A DNA stretch of 64,000 bases, taken from the NCBI GenBank assembly GCA_015654635.1, contig JAATGP010000069.1, forward strand, positions 106,627 through 170,626. The letters are read 5' to 3'. The notes beneath the pieces were generated by a model, which searched no databases, had not been told where the DNA came from, and saw only the letters and a list, made by a program, of their open reading frames with translations. This document shows, one piece after another, positions 10,393 through 19,184 of the stretch. Position 1 is the stretch's first letter; every line of letters begins with the position of its first letter. The stretch is from Alphaproteobacteria bacterium (lineage in GTDB: Bacteria > Pseudomonadota > Alphaproteobacteria > Micropepsales > Micropepsaceae). The position numbers and the translations under genes were made by a program.

Positions 10393-12456
10393 TCAGTGCG
10401 TTTCGCTGATCGTGGCCGAATAGCTGGCCACCACGGTGCCGCCATTTTCCACCGGGCTGTGCACCGACACGGGCGCCTCCGGCGTTGGCGTCTTTGCGCC
10501 AGTGTCCAGCTTCTTCATGATCAGCGGCACCAGGGCGCCGAGATTGGCTCCGAGATCGCCGCCGCCCATGGTCAGCGCCAGATTCTCCGGCATGAAGCGC
10601 TGTGTGCCGCCCGCCAGGGCTTTGGCCACCGCCACCATCGCGGTCTGATCCTTGCCGATGGCAAGCTGTTGCGCTTCCAGGCCCTTGGCGACGGCGAGGC
10701 CCTCCGCTTCGGTCTTCACCGCACTGGCGCGGCCGACTTTTTCCAGGCGATAGGATTCGCCATCGGCCTCGGCTTGCACGCCTTGGGCTTTGTTTTTGGC
10801 GATGTCGATACCGACCGAGGAGCGGGCCAGTTCCGATTGCATATCAGCCTTGCCGCGCGATTGTTCCAACTCCAACCGTTGGCCTTGGGCTTTTTCTTCG
10901 GCCTTATAGGTCTCCTGCTGCTGATTGGCGATTTCGCGCGTTGTCAGCACATCGACCAATTGCTGCGGGAAGACCACATCCTGAATATACACGCCGCGGG
11001 TTTCGATGCGGTATTGCTTCAGCTTTTCGGTGATGTGCTCTTGCGCCTGCTCCTGCACCGCTTGGCGCTTTTCGATGAAGTCGATGGCCGGCATCGATTG
11101 CAGCTTGTCGCGGAAGTGATTGCCGACGGCGGCCTGCAGCACTTCGGTGACAAGGTTCAGCATGGTGCCGACGATGGAGATCACCTTCGGCGCTTCGGTA
11201 TCGGGAACGTGAATCTGCACTTGCAGGTCGATGTCGAAGACAAAGCCTTCTTTCGACTTGGCGGTGATCTGCTTTAGGCTTTTGTCGAGATCATGGGCTT
11301 GTGACGAGGCTTCGGCCCAATTCAGTGTCAAGATGAAGGTCGGCACAATCTCCGCCGAATAGCAGCGCGGATTGATGGCATATTTGCCGGTGCGCAAAGG
11401 CTCTTGCCAAATGCCGCGATGGCCGGGGCGCACCAGGCTGCCGAATTTGAAATCGGCGCCGGAAGTGTCTTCGGTGGCGAGCCCGACATAGGCTTTCAGC
11501 ACCGCCACTTCGCCTTGATTGACCACCAGCATCGGCACCAGCTCGACCGAGACCAGGAACGGGTTCAAATTGTATGCGCCATACATTAGCGGATCGTGCT
11601 GCAACCCGATGCGTCCGCCTCGATCGATGAAGGCTTGGAAGTCCTGATAATTGTTATGGACCTCGTTCTTTACCGCCAGGATCGATTCCACCAGCTCGGA
11701 ATCGGCGACACCGGGCTTTGCTTCCAGCTCGGAAATCTCCGAGAAATCGCCCAGGCGATTGGCGATGGCGCCTTTGGGCAGCGGCGGGCCTTCGTAAGTC
11801 GTGACGATACCAATCATGTCGACCACGCGGCCGTTGCCGAAATTTTTCGGCTCGATGCGCACGACATTCAGCACTTCCGGGTCAAGCCCAAAGGTTTCTG
11901 GCTTCAGGCCGTCGCGCCGTTCCAGCGCCGCATAGCGTTCATCAATCGGTACGCCGAAGACAGTATCTTTGGTAATAACGAGAAAACCCACCGGATGGAT
12001 CGGCACCACGGTACCGGGCGGCAGCACCGGGCGCTGCACGCCTTTCTGCCCGCCGCCCGTCACGAATGCGGCGACGTCGTGAAAATTGTCGAAGTCGGGT
12101 TTGTAGACGCCCGATTTGGCGCCCACCGGCAAGGGTTCGCCCACCTGGGCGATGACCAGACCGATTTGGCCTGCCGGAATCTGCACCATGGGATGGCGCG
12201 TGACATCATAGAGCGGCCAGAATTTGAACTGGATGCCGGGCATCAGCAATCGCGCCTGATAGCCCGCCTCACCATCGAAGGCGATGGCGCAGTTAGCCGT
12301 CAGCTTGCGAAAGCTGAAGCGCTTGCGCACCAGCCCGACTTCGGTTGGTCCCACGATGCGGATGGATTTGACGATATGGATTAAGATGACAAATGCGATA
12401 ATGGCGATCAGCCAGCCATTGACCGACAGATCGACCTTCGGCAGAAAATCGAACAT
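10393..12456 (-). CDS. SPFH/band-7 domain protein, flotillin-like, long form
   Basis: A 687-residue membrane-associated scaffold protein. One N-terminal transmembrane helix (NGWLIAIIAFVILIHIVKSI) is followed by an SPFH-like region (IRIVGPTEVGLVRKRF). An unusually long middle part rich in beta structure follows. A helical region (about residues 400-600) then contains VDVLTTREIANQQQETYKAEEKAQGQRLELE and a long charged coiled coil typical of flotillin oligomerisation. The tail is flexible and Pro/Ser-rich. Such proteins organise membrane microdomains; no partner gene such as an NfeD protein is adjacent, so the specific role is unclear. The gene has its own strong terminator. Confidence 0.8.
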   Translation of the reverse strand: MFDFLPKVDLSVNGWLIAIIAFVILIHIVKSIRIVGPTEVGLVRKRFSFRKLTANCAIAFDGEAGYQARLLMPGIQFKFWPLYDVTRHPMVQIPAGQIGLVIAQVGEPLPVGAKSGVYKPDFDNFHDVAAFVTGGGQKGVQRPVLPPGTVVPIHPVGFLVITKDTVFGVPIDERYAALERRDGLKPETFGLDPEVLNVVRIEPKNFGNGRVVDMIGIVTTYEGPPLPKGAIANRLGDFSEISELEAKPGVADSELVESILAVKNEVHNNYQDFQAFIDRGGRIGLQHDPLMYGAYNLNPFLVSVELVPMLVVNQGEVAVLKAYVGLATEDTSGADFKFGSLVRPGHRGIWQEPLRTGKYAINPRCYSAEIVPTFILTLNWAEASSQAHDLDKSLKQITAKSKEGFVFDIDLQVQIHVPDTEAPKVISIVGTMLNLVTEVLQAAVGNHFRDKLQSMPAIDFIEKRQAVQEQAQEHITEKLKQYRIETRGVYIQDVVFPQQLVDVLTTREIANQQQETYKAEEKAQGQRLELEQSRGKADMQSELARSSVGIDIAKNKAQGVQAEADGESYRLEKVGRASAVKTEAEGLAVAKGLEAQQLAIGKDQTAMVAVAKALAGGTQRFMPENLALTMGGGDLGANLGALVPLIMKKLDTGAKTPTPEAPVSVHSPVENGGTVVASYSATISETH

Positions 12457-12777
12457 TCAAGCCCCCTTTTTGCGCGCACGCTCCTGTACGGTGCAAAGGC
12501 ACCGCAGAGCGGACGGCAGTGGTTTGGTGTTATGCCGGGTGAGCGCGGATTGCGCGCCTCCAAGAAAGTGGCAGACAACCATGTGGGTATGCCCCCGCAG
12601 CAATACAAGCAGAGCAAATCCCAAGCCCCATGCGAAAACCAGAGGGCCAGATACCTCATCCCCGCATTGCGATTTCGCTTGACGCTAAATGTGACAATTG
12701 GCGAGTCGGGCAAACATCGGCGCCGCGGACAAGCCGTGCTATGAAGGCGTTTCATTGTGCAAGGCATGAGGGTCGAA
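12457..12777. other. Divergent intergenic region, SPFH gene / ldh
   Basis: This region must hold the promoters of the divergently transcribed SPFH and lactate dehydrogenase genes. The small ORFs listed here (for example 12532-12744) are low-complexity, lack recognisable motifs and overlap on both strands. I see no operator, RNA or repeat. Confidence 0.5.
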
Positions 12778-13752
12778 ATGAGTGAACACTGGAAATCGCG
12801 GAAAGTCGTCATCGTTGGGGCCGGTGCGGTCGGCTCGACCTATGCCTACACCCTGGCCATTCGCGGCATGGCGGAGGAGATCGTTCTCATCGATGCCAAT
12901 CGCGATTTCGCCAAGGGTCAGGCGCTTGACATGATGCATGGCCAAGCTTTCTTTCCCTCGATCCAGATCCGTGAGGGCGGGCCTGCCGATTATGCCGACG
13001 CCACCCTCATCGTCATCACCGCGGGCGCCAAGCAGATGCCGGGCGAGACGCGGCTCGATCTCGTCAAGCGCAACACCGTCATCATGCACAGTTGTATCGA
13101 TGAGATCGTGGCGCAGAATTCGCCCGCTGTGGTGCTGGTGGTCTCCAACCCGGTCGACATCTTGACCTTCGTTGCCCACAAGCGTTCCGGCTGGGCGCGC
13201 GGCCGCGTCCTGGGTTCCGGGACGGTGCTGGATAGCGCCCGTTTCCGCCATCTCTTATCCCAGCGCTGCGGCGTCGACGTCCACAACGTCCACGCCCATA
13301 TCATGGGTGAGCATGGCGACAGCGAATTCGCCGCTTGGTCGATCACCAATATGGCCGGCATGCCGATCGAACAGTTCTGCAAAAACAATTGCGGCAAATG
13401 CCCGGATGCCGGTCTGGGGCGCGAGAAGATCATCCACGACGTGCGCCATTCGGCCTATCATGTCATCGATTACAAAGGCGCCACCTGGTTTGCCATTGCT
13501 TTGGCGCTGACGCAGATCACCTCGGCGATCTTGCACAATCACAACACCGTCCTCACCGTATCCGCCGTGCTCGATGGCGAATATGGCGAGCACGATGTGG
13601 CGCTGGGTGTGCCCAGCATCATGTCCTGGCAAGGTGTCGAGCGTATTTTACAAGTTGAGCTGCCGCTGCTGGAAAAAACCGCCCTGGCCAAATCCGCCGC
13701 CACCTTGCGGGAAATCATCGCCAGCCTCGATCTGCCGGGCCCGAAGAAATAG
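12778..13752 (+). CDS. ldh: L-lactate dehydrogenase
   Basis: An NAD-dependent cytosolic enzyme interconverting pyruvate and L-lactate. The N-terminal Rossmann motif is VVIVGAGAVGSTYAY. The active-site loop reads QMPGETRLDL, with Gln at the specificity position as in lactate rather than malate dehydrogenases (which have Arg). The catalytic His/Asp region is HIMGEHGDSE. Start 12778 (ATG after GAGGGTCGAA) gives 324 residues, normal for the family; the track begins seven codons earlier at a GTG. Odd: the segment FCKNNCGKCPDAG after the catalytic His has a C-x3-C-x2-C pattern, seen by me only as a loop insertion. Single gene, convergent with the nuclease gene. Confidence 0.88.
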   Translation: MSEHWKSRKVVIVGAGAVGSTYAYTLAIRGMAEEIVLIDANRDFAKGQALDMMHGQAFFPSIQIREGGPADYADATLIVITAGAKQMPGETRLDLVKRNTVIMHSCIDEIVAQNSPAVVLVVSNPVDILTFVAHKRSGWARGRVLGSGTVLDSARFRHLLSQRCGVDVHNVHAHIMGEHGDSEFAAWSITNMAGMPIEQFCKNNCGKCPDAGLGREKIIHDVRHSAYHVIDYKGATWFAIALALTQITSAILHNHNTVLTVSAVLDGEYGEHDVALGVPSIMSWQGVERILQVELPLLEKTALAKSAATLREIIASLDLPGPKK

Positions 13753-13850
13753 CGGGTGGCCCATCCCACTATCGTTATGGCGGGGCTCGACTCGGTCATC
13801 CAGTGGTAGGCAACCCCAATCCGCATCCGTTTTCGGATCGCTGCCAAGCG

Positions 13851-15068
13851 TCACGAGCCGTTGTTACCTGCCTGGCCGCCTTCAATAGTTCGTAACACAG
13901 CGGTGGATTGAAATGCGATGCCAGCCTCTGTCACACGCAGTGTGAAAGCTCGAAGCAGAAGGTCGTCCATCTCTGGTGTTCCCGGCGCATATCCCATTTC
14001 GTTGTCAAGCGCAGGAAACTGGACAATAGCCTTTCCGTCTTTGCGTTCGCGATAATCAAAAAGCGACCCGTTATTTGGCTTGGCATAAAAGACGCGGAAC
14101 GATCCCTTTGTCTTCTTGAATGCGATCTTTGCAACTTCACCGAATAACGTTTCGTTTCGACAAAGGAAGATTAAGCGGTTAACGGCATAGTGAAGTGTTC
14201 CCAACTCGGCAGGCGAGGGTGTTATCGCTTCATCCGCTTGTTCGGAGACAGCAATTAATGGCGTACCGGCTTGCTCTTGTCTCTCCGGCGGAGTCTTTAC
14301 GACGTCTTTGGGTGTGTAGCCCAAGCGTGCTAGAGCTTCGCGGGCGATGAACTGCTCCATGGCAGACTTGATGATATCCCGATTGGTATCAACAACCTTC
14401 TGCGTGAGTTTTGAGAATTTATTTCCCACTTCGGACTGTTCCAGCAGAAACCGAATGAAATCGTCCGATGGCTCATCCTTGAAACGCTTCAGCGTCTCGA
14501 CAACGGATTCAAGCAAGAGCTTCTTTTTGGCCTCCGCACCAACGTCTTCCGGATTGAAGGATCCGCTTCTGATCGACGCCACTCCGCCGAGTGTGTTTTC
14601 GTCAATCGTGCCATTCTTCGCGATAGTCGCTAAATCTACCTTCAAGAAAGATGTGTCATCCATCATATTTGGCTTGTCGGAGTCAGCGTAAAATTCGAAT
14701 TTTATGCCATCGGTAAGGATGCCAAGTTTTACCGTTGGACAGGCGTTGAAATAAGCGCGGAGTTGTCCGCGGTCGTCCTTGAGTGCTGCGCCAACCTTTT
14801 TGGATTCAATAGCGATGACAGGCGCACCGTTATTTAAAATTGCATAATCGACTTTGTTTTGGTATTTGTCGGCGAAATCGGCGTGGTGCTCGGGGCGTAC
14901 TTCATCCGGGTTTGTCACGTCGTATCCGAGGGTCATCAAGAATGGCTGTACCAGCGATGCGTTGGTTGCGGCTTCGGATTCGACTTTCGCTGATCTGCTA
15001 ATGGCAAGTTTGGCGTGCGCGACGATGCGTTGACGAAACTCTTCAAGTTCAGGTGACATCGTTTCCAT
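13851..15068 (-). CDS. Stand-alone HsdR-N-type restriction endonuclease-like protein
   Basis: A 405-residue soluble protein whose first 170 residues resemble the N-terminal nuclease domain of type I restriction subunit R. Visible parts are FLMTLGYDVTNPDEVRPE, then VDYAILNNGAPVIAIESKKVG, a PD-(D/E)xK-type core (D...ESK), and a following QLRAYFNAC helix. There is no helicase motor, and no methylase or specificity gene nearby. The C-terminal half (about 280-400) is unassigned. The gene is visibly less GC-rich than its neighbours, which suggests acquisition by transfer. A defence role is an inference only. Confidence 0.65.
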   Translation of the reverse strand: METMSPELEEFRQRIVAHAKLAISRSAKVESEAATNASLVQPFLMTLGYDVTNPDEVRPEHHADFADKYQNKVDYAILNNGAPVIAIESKKVGAALKDDRGQLRAYFNACPTVKLGILTDGIKFEFYADSDKPNMMDDTSFLKVDLATIAKNGTIDENTLGGVASIRSGSFNPEDVGAEAKKKLLLESVVETLKRFKDEPSDDFIRFLLEQSEVGNKFSKLTQKVVDTNRDIIKSAMEQFIAREALARLGYTPKDVVKTPPERQEQAGTPLIAVSEQADEAITPSPAELGTLHYAVNRLIFLCRNETLFGEVAKIAFKKTKGSFRVFYAKPNNGSLFDYRERKDGKAIVQFPALDNEMGYAPGTPEMDDLLLRAFTLRVTEAGIAFQSTAVLRTIEGGQAGNNGS

Positions 15069-15514
15069 CCCCCAATGGCTATAGCCGCTCGTGAAGAGCG
15101 CTTGGAATATCCGATTGTGGTTTGACCTTTACCACTATGGCGCGAGTGTTGCACGCTGCGCACGTCGGTGCAAGTTGCTGAAACAATTAGGGAGCTCTAC
15201 TGGCAGGCGCATGCGAGTGGTTCCCACGGGGGACACTTTGCCGTCTCATTCTGCCACAGAGCCTTGTTGTCAACGCCTCCAGTGCTTATGTGGAAGCTAG
15301 GCCGCGTTGTCTTAGCTCTCGTGGGTTATTCGCAAATAAAACTTAGGGGGAAGGGGGCAAAAGCGGCGCGAACCTAAAATCCAAAATCAAGATTTTGCGC
15401 ATCCTCCTAAATTGCTGACCAGCGCTAGGCATCCCCGCCCCGCAAAGGACGCATGCGGATAGCGCTCCTGTGCATGCTATACCGGCCACCAACACTCTTC
15501 ACATGGCGTAGCGC
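15069..15514. other. Intergenic region between nuclease gene and LOG gene
   Basis: About 450 nt of AT-richer sequence between divergent genes. A small perfect inverted repeat, CAAAATC-AA-GATTTTG, lies at 15382-15397. The ORFs here (15091-15300, 15168-15377) have no recognisable motif. Promoters for both genes should lie here, but I cannot place them. Confidence 0.4.
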
Positions 15515-16465
15515 ATGGCCAACAAACCAGATCCCAAAAAAGTCCCCCCAGTCGCCACCGCGCGGCGCGAGCCTTTGCCAAGCCAGATTCCCAAGCACCC
15601 GGCGGAGGACTCGCAGGCGCCCCAGCGCATCAAGGCGATCCTCGACAATGCCTCGGCGCGGCGTTCCGATCTCGATCTGGATTTTATCGGTTCGGATTCT
15701 TTGCGCGGTGTGCGTTTGCAGCTCGATTACGAAAAAGCCGAATTGCAGCTCGCTCAAGCCGGTATCCGCAACACCATCGTGGTGTTCGGCTCGACGCGCA
15801 TTGGCGAACCCGCTGCGGCGCAGCGCACGGTGGCAACCTTGCAGGCGGCGCTGAAGGACGAGCCGGGCGATCGCGATCTTGCCCGCCGCCTCAGCGTCGC
15901 CGAACGCATTCTGGAAAAATCGCGTTATTACGATGTGGCACGCGAATTCGCCCGTCTGGTGGGTGAGGCCAACAAAACCGATGTGGGCCCGCATTGCACC
16001 ATCATCACCGGCGGCGGCCCGGGCATTATGGAAGCGGCCAACCGCGGTGCCTTCGATGCGGGCGAGCAGACCGTCGGCCTCAATATCTCGCTGCCGCACG
16101 AGCAATTTCCCAACCCCTACATCACGCCCGGCCTCTGTTTCAATTTTCACTACTTCGCCATGCGCAAGCTGCACTTCTTGAAACGTGCCCGCGCTTTGGT
16201 GGCCTGTCCCGGCGGCTTCGGCACCTTCGATGAGTTGTTCGAGGCCCTGACTTTGGTGCAGACGCGCAAGATCAAACCCATACCGGTAGTGCTGGTGGGC
16301 GAGAGCTATTGGAAGGCTGCGGTGAATATCGAGCATCTCGCTGCCGAAGGCGTCATCACCGAAGAGGATAAAGAACTTTTCTGGTACGCCGAAACCGCTG
16401 CCGAAGCCTGGAGCGGCATTCTGCATTGGTACGATAAGAGCGGCCAACCCCTCAGTGCGTTTTAG
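15515..16465 (+). CDS. LOG family protein (TIGR00730 nucleotide hydrolase), long form
   Basis: A 316-residue member of the LOG/lysine-decarboxylase-like superfamily, whose characterised members release bases from nucleoside 5'-monophosphates. The signature PGGFGTFDELFE is present, as is the upstream catalytic Arg region FAMRKLHFL. The nucleotide-binding start IVVFGSTRIG and GGGPGIMEAANRGA are also seen. The roughly 90-residue N-terminal extension is Pro/Arg-rich at first and then helical. Its stop lies 9 nt before the next gene, so the two form an operon. Confidence 0.85.
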   Translation: MANKPDPKKVPPVATARREPLPSQIPKHPAEDSQAPQRIKAILDNASARRSDLDLDFIGSDSLRGVRLQLDYEKAELQLAQAGIRNTIVVFGSTRIGEPAAAQRTVATLQAALKDEPGDRDLARRLSVAERILEKSRYYDVAREFARLVGEANKTDVGPHCTIITGGGPGIMEAANRGAFDAGEQTVGLNISLPHEQFPNPYITPGLCFNFHYFAMRKLHFLKRARALVACPGGFGTFDELFEALTLVQTRKIKPIPVVLVGESYWKAAVNIEHLAAEGVITEEDKELFWYAETAAEAWSGILHWYDKSGQPLSAF

Positions 16466-16474
16466 GCAGACACC

Positions 16475-17848
16475 ATGAAACTCTCATTCCATGGCGCCGA
16501 TCGCGGCGTCACCGGGTCTTGTCACCTGATTGAAGCGGCGGGCAAGCGCATCCTGATCGATTGCGGCCTCTACCAAGGCAGCCGCGAACTCGATGAAGAA
16601 AACGCCCATCCCTTCGGCTTCGATCCCGCCAGCATCGATATCGTGCTGCTCACCCACGCGCATCTGGATCATTGCGGGCGTCTGCCGCTCTTGGTCAAAC
16701 GCGGCTTTGAAGGTGAGATCGTCACCACCGCCGCCACCGCTGAGCTGGCGCGCATCGTCATGGTGGATTCGGCGCATTTGCAGGAAGAAGACGCGCGCTT
16801 CAAAGCCAAGAAGTTTAAGAACCATCCCGAGCGCGTCTCGCCGCCGCTTTATTCCATCATCGATGCGCTGAACGCCGCCAGCCATTTTCGCCGCGTCGCA
16901 GTGTATGGCCAGCCCATCACTTTGGCACCCGGCCTCGATGCGACGTTCAGCGATGCGGGCCACATTTTGGGGTCTGCAAGTATCCTGCTGCAGCCCGCCT
17001 CCGGCGCTTCGGTGCTCTTCTCCGGCGATCTCGGCAAGGCCGAAAATCCCTTGCTCGCGGGCCCCACGCCGCCGCCACAGGCCGATATCGCGGTGATGGA
17101 AACAACCTACGGCAATCGCGATCACAAGCCGCTGGGACCTTCCATTCAGGAATTTTACACCGCGGTGACCGAAGCCTTTCAGCGTGGCGGCAATGTGGTG
17201 ATCCCAACCTTCGCGCTCGAACGGGCCCAGGAAATTCTCTATCTCATCGCCAAGGGTTTGGCGGGCAATCTGCTGCCGCCGCAGACTGCGGCTTATCTCG
17301 ATTCCCCCATGGCGGTTTCCGTCACCGAAATTATGGCGCGCAATCCCTCTCTGCTGCAGGCGGAAATCGCTGCCGCCATAGCCCAGGGCCGCGACCCGTT
17401 CCATTTCGACGCTCTGCATCTGACGCGCGACAAAGAAAAATCGCAGGCCATCAACGATATTAAGAGCCACGCGATTATCCTCGCCGGGTCGGGCATGTGC
17501 ACCGGCGGGCGCGTGCGCCATCATCTGCTGGTCAATCTGCCCCGCCCGGAATCGGCGATTGTATTTGTCGGCTATGCCGCGGGCGGAACGCTGGCGCGGC
17601 GCATCATTGACGGCGCCAAAGAGGTGCGCATCTTCGGCGAAGCGATCGCTGTGAAGGCGAGCGTACACACCATTAACGGCTTCTCCGCTCATGCCGGCCG
17701 CAGCGAATTGCTGGCCTGGCAAAAGAAAACCAGCGCCGCGCGCACCTTCCTGGTGCATGGCGAAGAAGAGGTGATGCAAGAATTCGCCGGCACACTCACC
17801 GGCACCAAAGTGGAAATGCCGCGCGTGGGCGATGCGGTGGCGTTGTAA
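16475..17848 (+). CDS. MBL-fold beta-CASP ribonuclease-like protein
   Basis: A 457-residue metallo-beta-lactamase-fold protein of the YsH1/CPSF-like RNA-processing group. The zinc motif HAHLDHCGR lies near residue 62. Further ligands are in DAGHILGSAS and FSGDLG. The beta-CASP insertion covers about residues 195-370 (ETTYGNRDH, PTFALERAQEIL, DSPMAV). The late motif TINGFSAHAGRSEL and final HGE provide the remaining ligands. It probably cleaves RNA in the cytoplasm. It follows the LOG gene after 9 nt and is convergent with dadA. Confidence 0.85.
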   Translation: MKLSFHGADRGVTGSCHLIEAAGKRILIDCGLYQGSRELDEENAHPFGFDPASIDIVLLTHAHLDHCGRLPLLVKRGFEGEIVTTAATAELARIVMVDSAHLQEEDARFKAKKFKNHPERVSPPLYSIIDALNAASHFRRVAVYGQPITLAPGLDATFSDAGHILGSASILLQPASGASVLFSGDLGKAENPLLAGPTPPPQADIAVMETTYGNRDHKPLGPSIQEFYTAVTEAFQRGGNVVIPTFALERAQEILYLIAKGLAGNLLPPQTAAYLDSPMAVSVTEIMARNPSLLQAEIAAAIAQGRDPFHFDALHLTRDKEKSQAINDIKSHAIILAGSGMCTGGRVRHHLLVNLPRPESAIVFVGYAAGGTLARRIIDGAKEVRIFGEAIAVKASVHTINGFSAHAGRSELLAWQKKTSAARTFLVHGEEEVMQEFAGTLTGTKVEMPRVGDAVAL

Positions 17849-17849
17849 C

Positions 17850-19106
17850 TCAGCCGAACCGCTCTATTCCCAGCCCCGTCATATCGATCTCGGGTTCGCG
17901 GCCGGAAATCACGTCGGCGAGCGCCTTGCCGGAGCCGCAGGCCATGGTCCAGCCCAGCGTCCCGTGGCCGGTATCGAGGAAAAGGTTTTTCAGCCGCGTC
18001 TTGCCAATTACCGGCACCGAATCCGGCGTCGTCGGCCGCAGCCCCGCCCACAGCTCTGCGCCGGTATAGTCCCCGGCGCGCGGAAACAGGCTGCGGGCTT
18101 GTTTGACGATGGCATTGGCCCGTACCGGATCCATGGCGTCGCTCCAGCCCGAAAGCTCCGCCGTACCGGCGCAACGCAAACGCCCGCCCAAACGGCTGAA
18201 GACGATCTTGTGCTCATCGTCGGTGATACTGACTTGCGGCGCCTGCGCCGTATCCGTCACTGCCAGCGTTGCGGAGTAGCCTTTGGCGGGATAGACGGGC
18301 AAGCGAAGGCCGAGCTGCCGGGCCCACACATGGCTCCAGCTTCCCAATGTCATCACAAAGGCATCGGCCGTAATGGGGCCCTTATCCGTCATCACCTGGG
18401 CAATGCGGTCTCCGTCGCGGAGAAAGCCGGTCACGGTAGTGCCATAGCAAAACAGCGCGCCTTGAGCCGCCGCTTGCGCCGCCAAGCCTTGGGTGAATTT
18501 GTGCGCATCGCCGGATTCATCGTCGGGGGTGAAGATGGCGCCGGTCAGTTCCGGCGCCGCATCGCCCAATGCGGGCTCGATGGCAAGGGCCTCTGCCACT
18601 GTCTTGGCTTCCCGTTTCAGACCCAGCTTTGCCATCAGCTCCGCGGCTTTGATGGCATGGGCAAAAGCGCTGGGATCGCGATAGACATGCAAGATGCCCA
18701 GCGTCTTGGCGTCATAGTCGATATCGACTTCGCGCCGCAATTCTTGCAGGCACTGGCGCGAGTAAAGTGCCACGCGCAAAGTGCGGTCGGTGTTGATCCG
18801 CGTGCGTCCCGGCGTGCAATTGGCGAGAAAGCGCAGCAGCCAGACCCACAATTCGGGATCGTAGCGCCACCATTTGAAGATCAGCGGGGCATCGGGCTTG
18901 CCCAGCCATTTCAGCGCCTGGAACGGCGTCGCGGGATTGGCCCAAGGCTCGGCATGGCAGGGCGAGACTTGTCCGCCATTGGCGAAGCTGGTCTCCAGCC
19001 CGGCGCCGGGCTGGCGCTCGATGACGCTGACCTCATGCCCGCTTTGGCGCAAATACCAGACAGCCGCGGTCCCCACCACGCCCGCACCCAAGACAACCAC
19101 TTTCAC
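17850..19106 (-). CDS. dadA: D-amino acid dehydrogenase small subunit
   Basis: An FAD-dependent, membrane-associated dehydrogenase that oxidises D-amino acids (typically D-Ala) to 2-oxo acids and ammonia, passing electrons to the respiratory chain. It is 418 residues, normal for DadA. The N-terminal dinucleotide motif VVVLGAGVVGTAAVWYLRQSGHEVSVIE is followed by the DadA-typical SFANGGQVSPCHAEPWANP. The C-terminal GLRPTTPDSVPVIG and GHGTLGWTMACGSG bind the flavin. No alanine racemase is adjacent. The next gene on the same strand, a 2-hydroxyacid dehydrogenase, ends 78 nt upstream. Confidence 0.9.
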   Translation of the reverse strand: MKVVVLGAGVVGTAAVWYLRQSGHEVSVIERQPGAGLETSFANGGQVSPCHAEPWANPATPFQALKWLGKPDAPLIFKWWRYDPELWVWLLRFLANCTPGRTRINTDRTLRVALYSRQCLQELRREVDIDYDAKTLGILHVYRDPSAFAHAIKAAELMAKLGLKREAKTVAEALAIEPALGDAAPELTGAIFTPDDESGDAHKFTQGLAAQAAAQGALFCYGTTVTGFLRDGDRIAQVMTDKGPITADAFVMTLGSWSHVWARQLGLRLPVYPAKGYSATLAVTDTAQAPQVSITDDEHKIVFSRLGGRLRCAGTAELSGWSDAMDPVRANAIVKQARSLFPRAGDYTGAELWAGLRPTTPDSVPVIGKTRLKNLFLDTGHGTLGWTMACGSGKALADVISGREPEIDMTGLGIERFG

Positions 19107-19184
19107 AGCACGGATTGCTCCCTTGGTGACGCCGGACAGTACGCCGTGCGAGCGGCGAAAAAAGGTCCGAAACGCCGCGGCCGA

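Noticed and set aside
15168-15377. 69-codon ORF MQVAETIRELYWQ
   Set aside because: No motif, no convincing ribosome site and it lies in a promoter region; I cannot support it as a gene.
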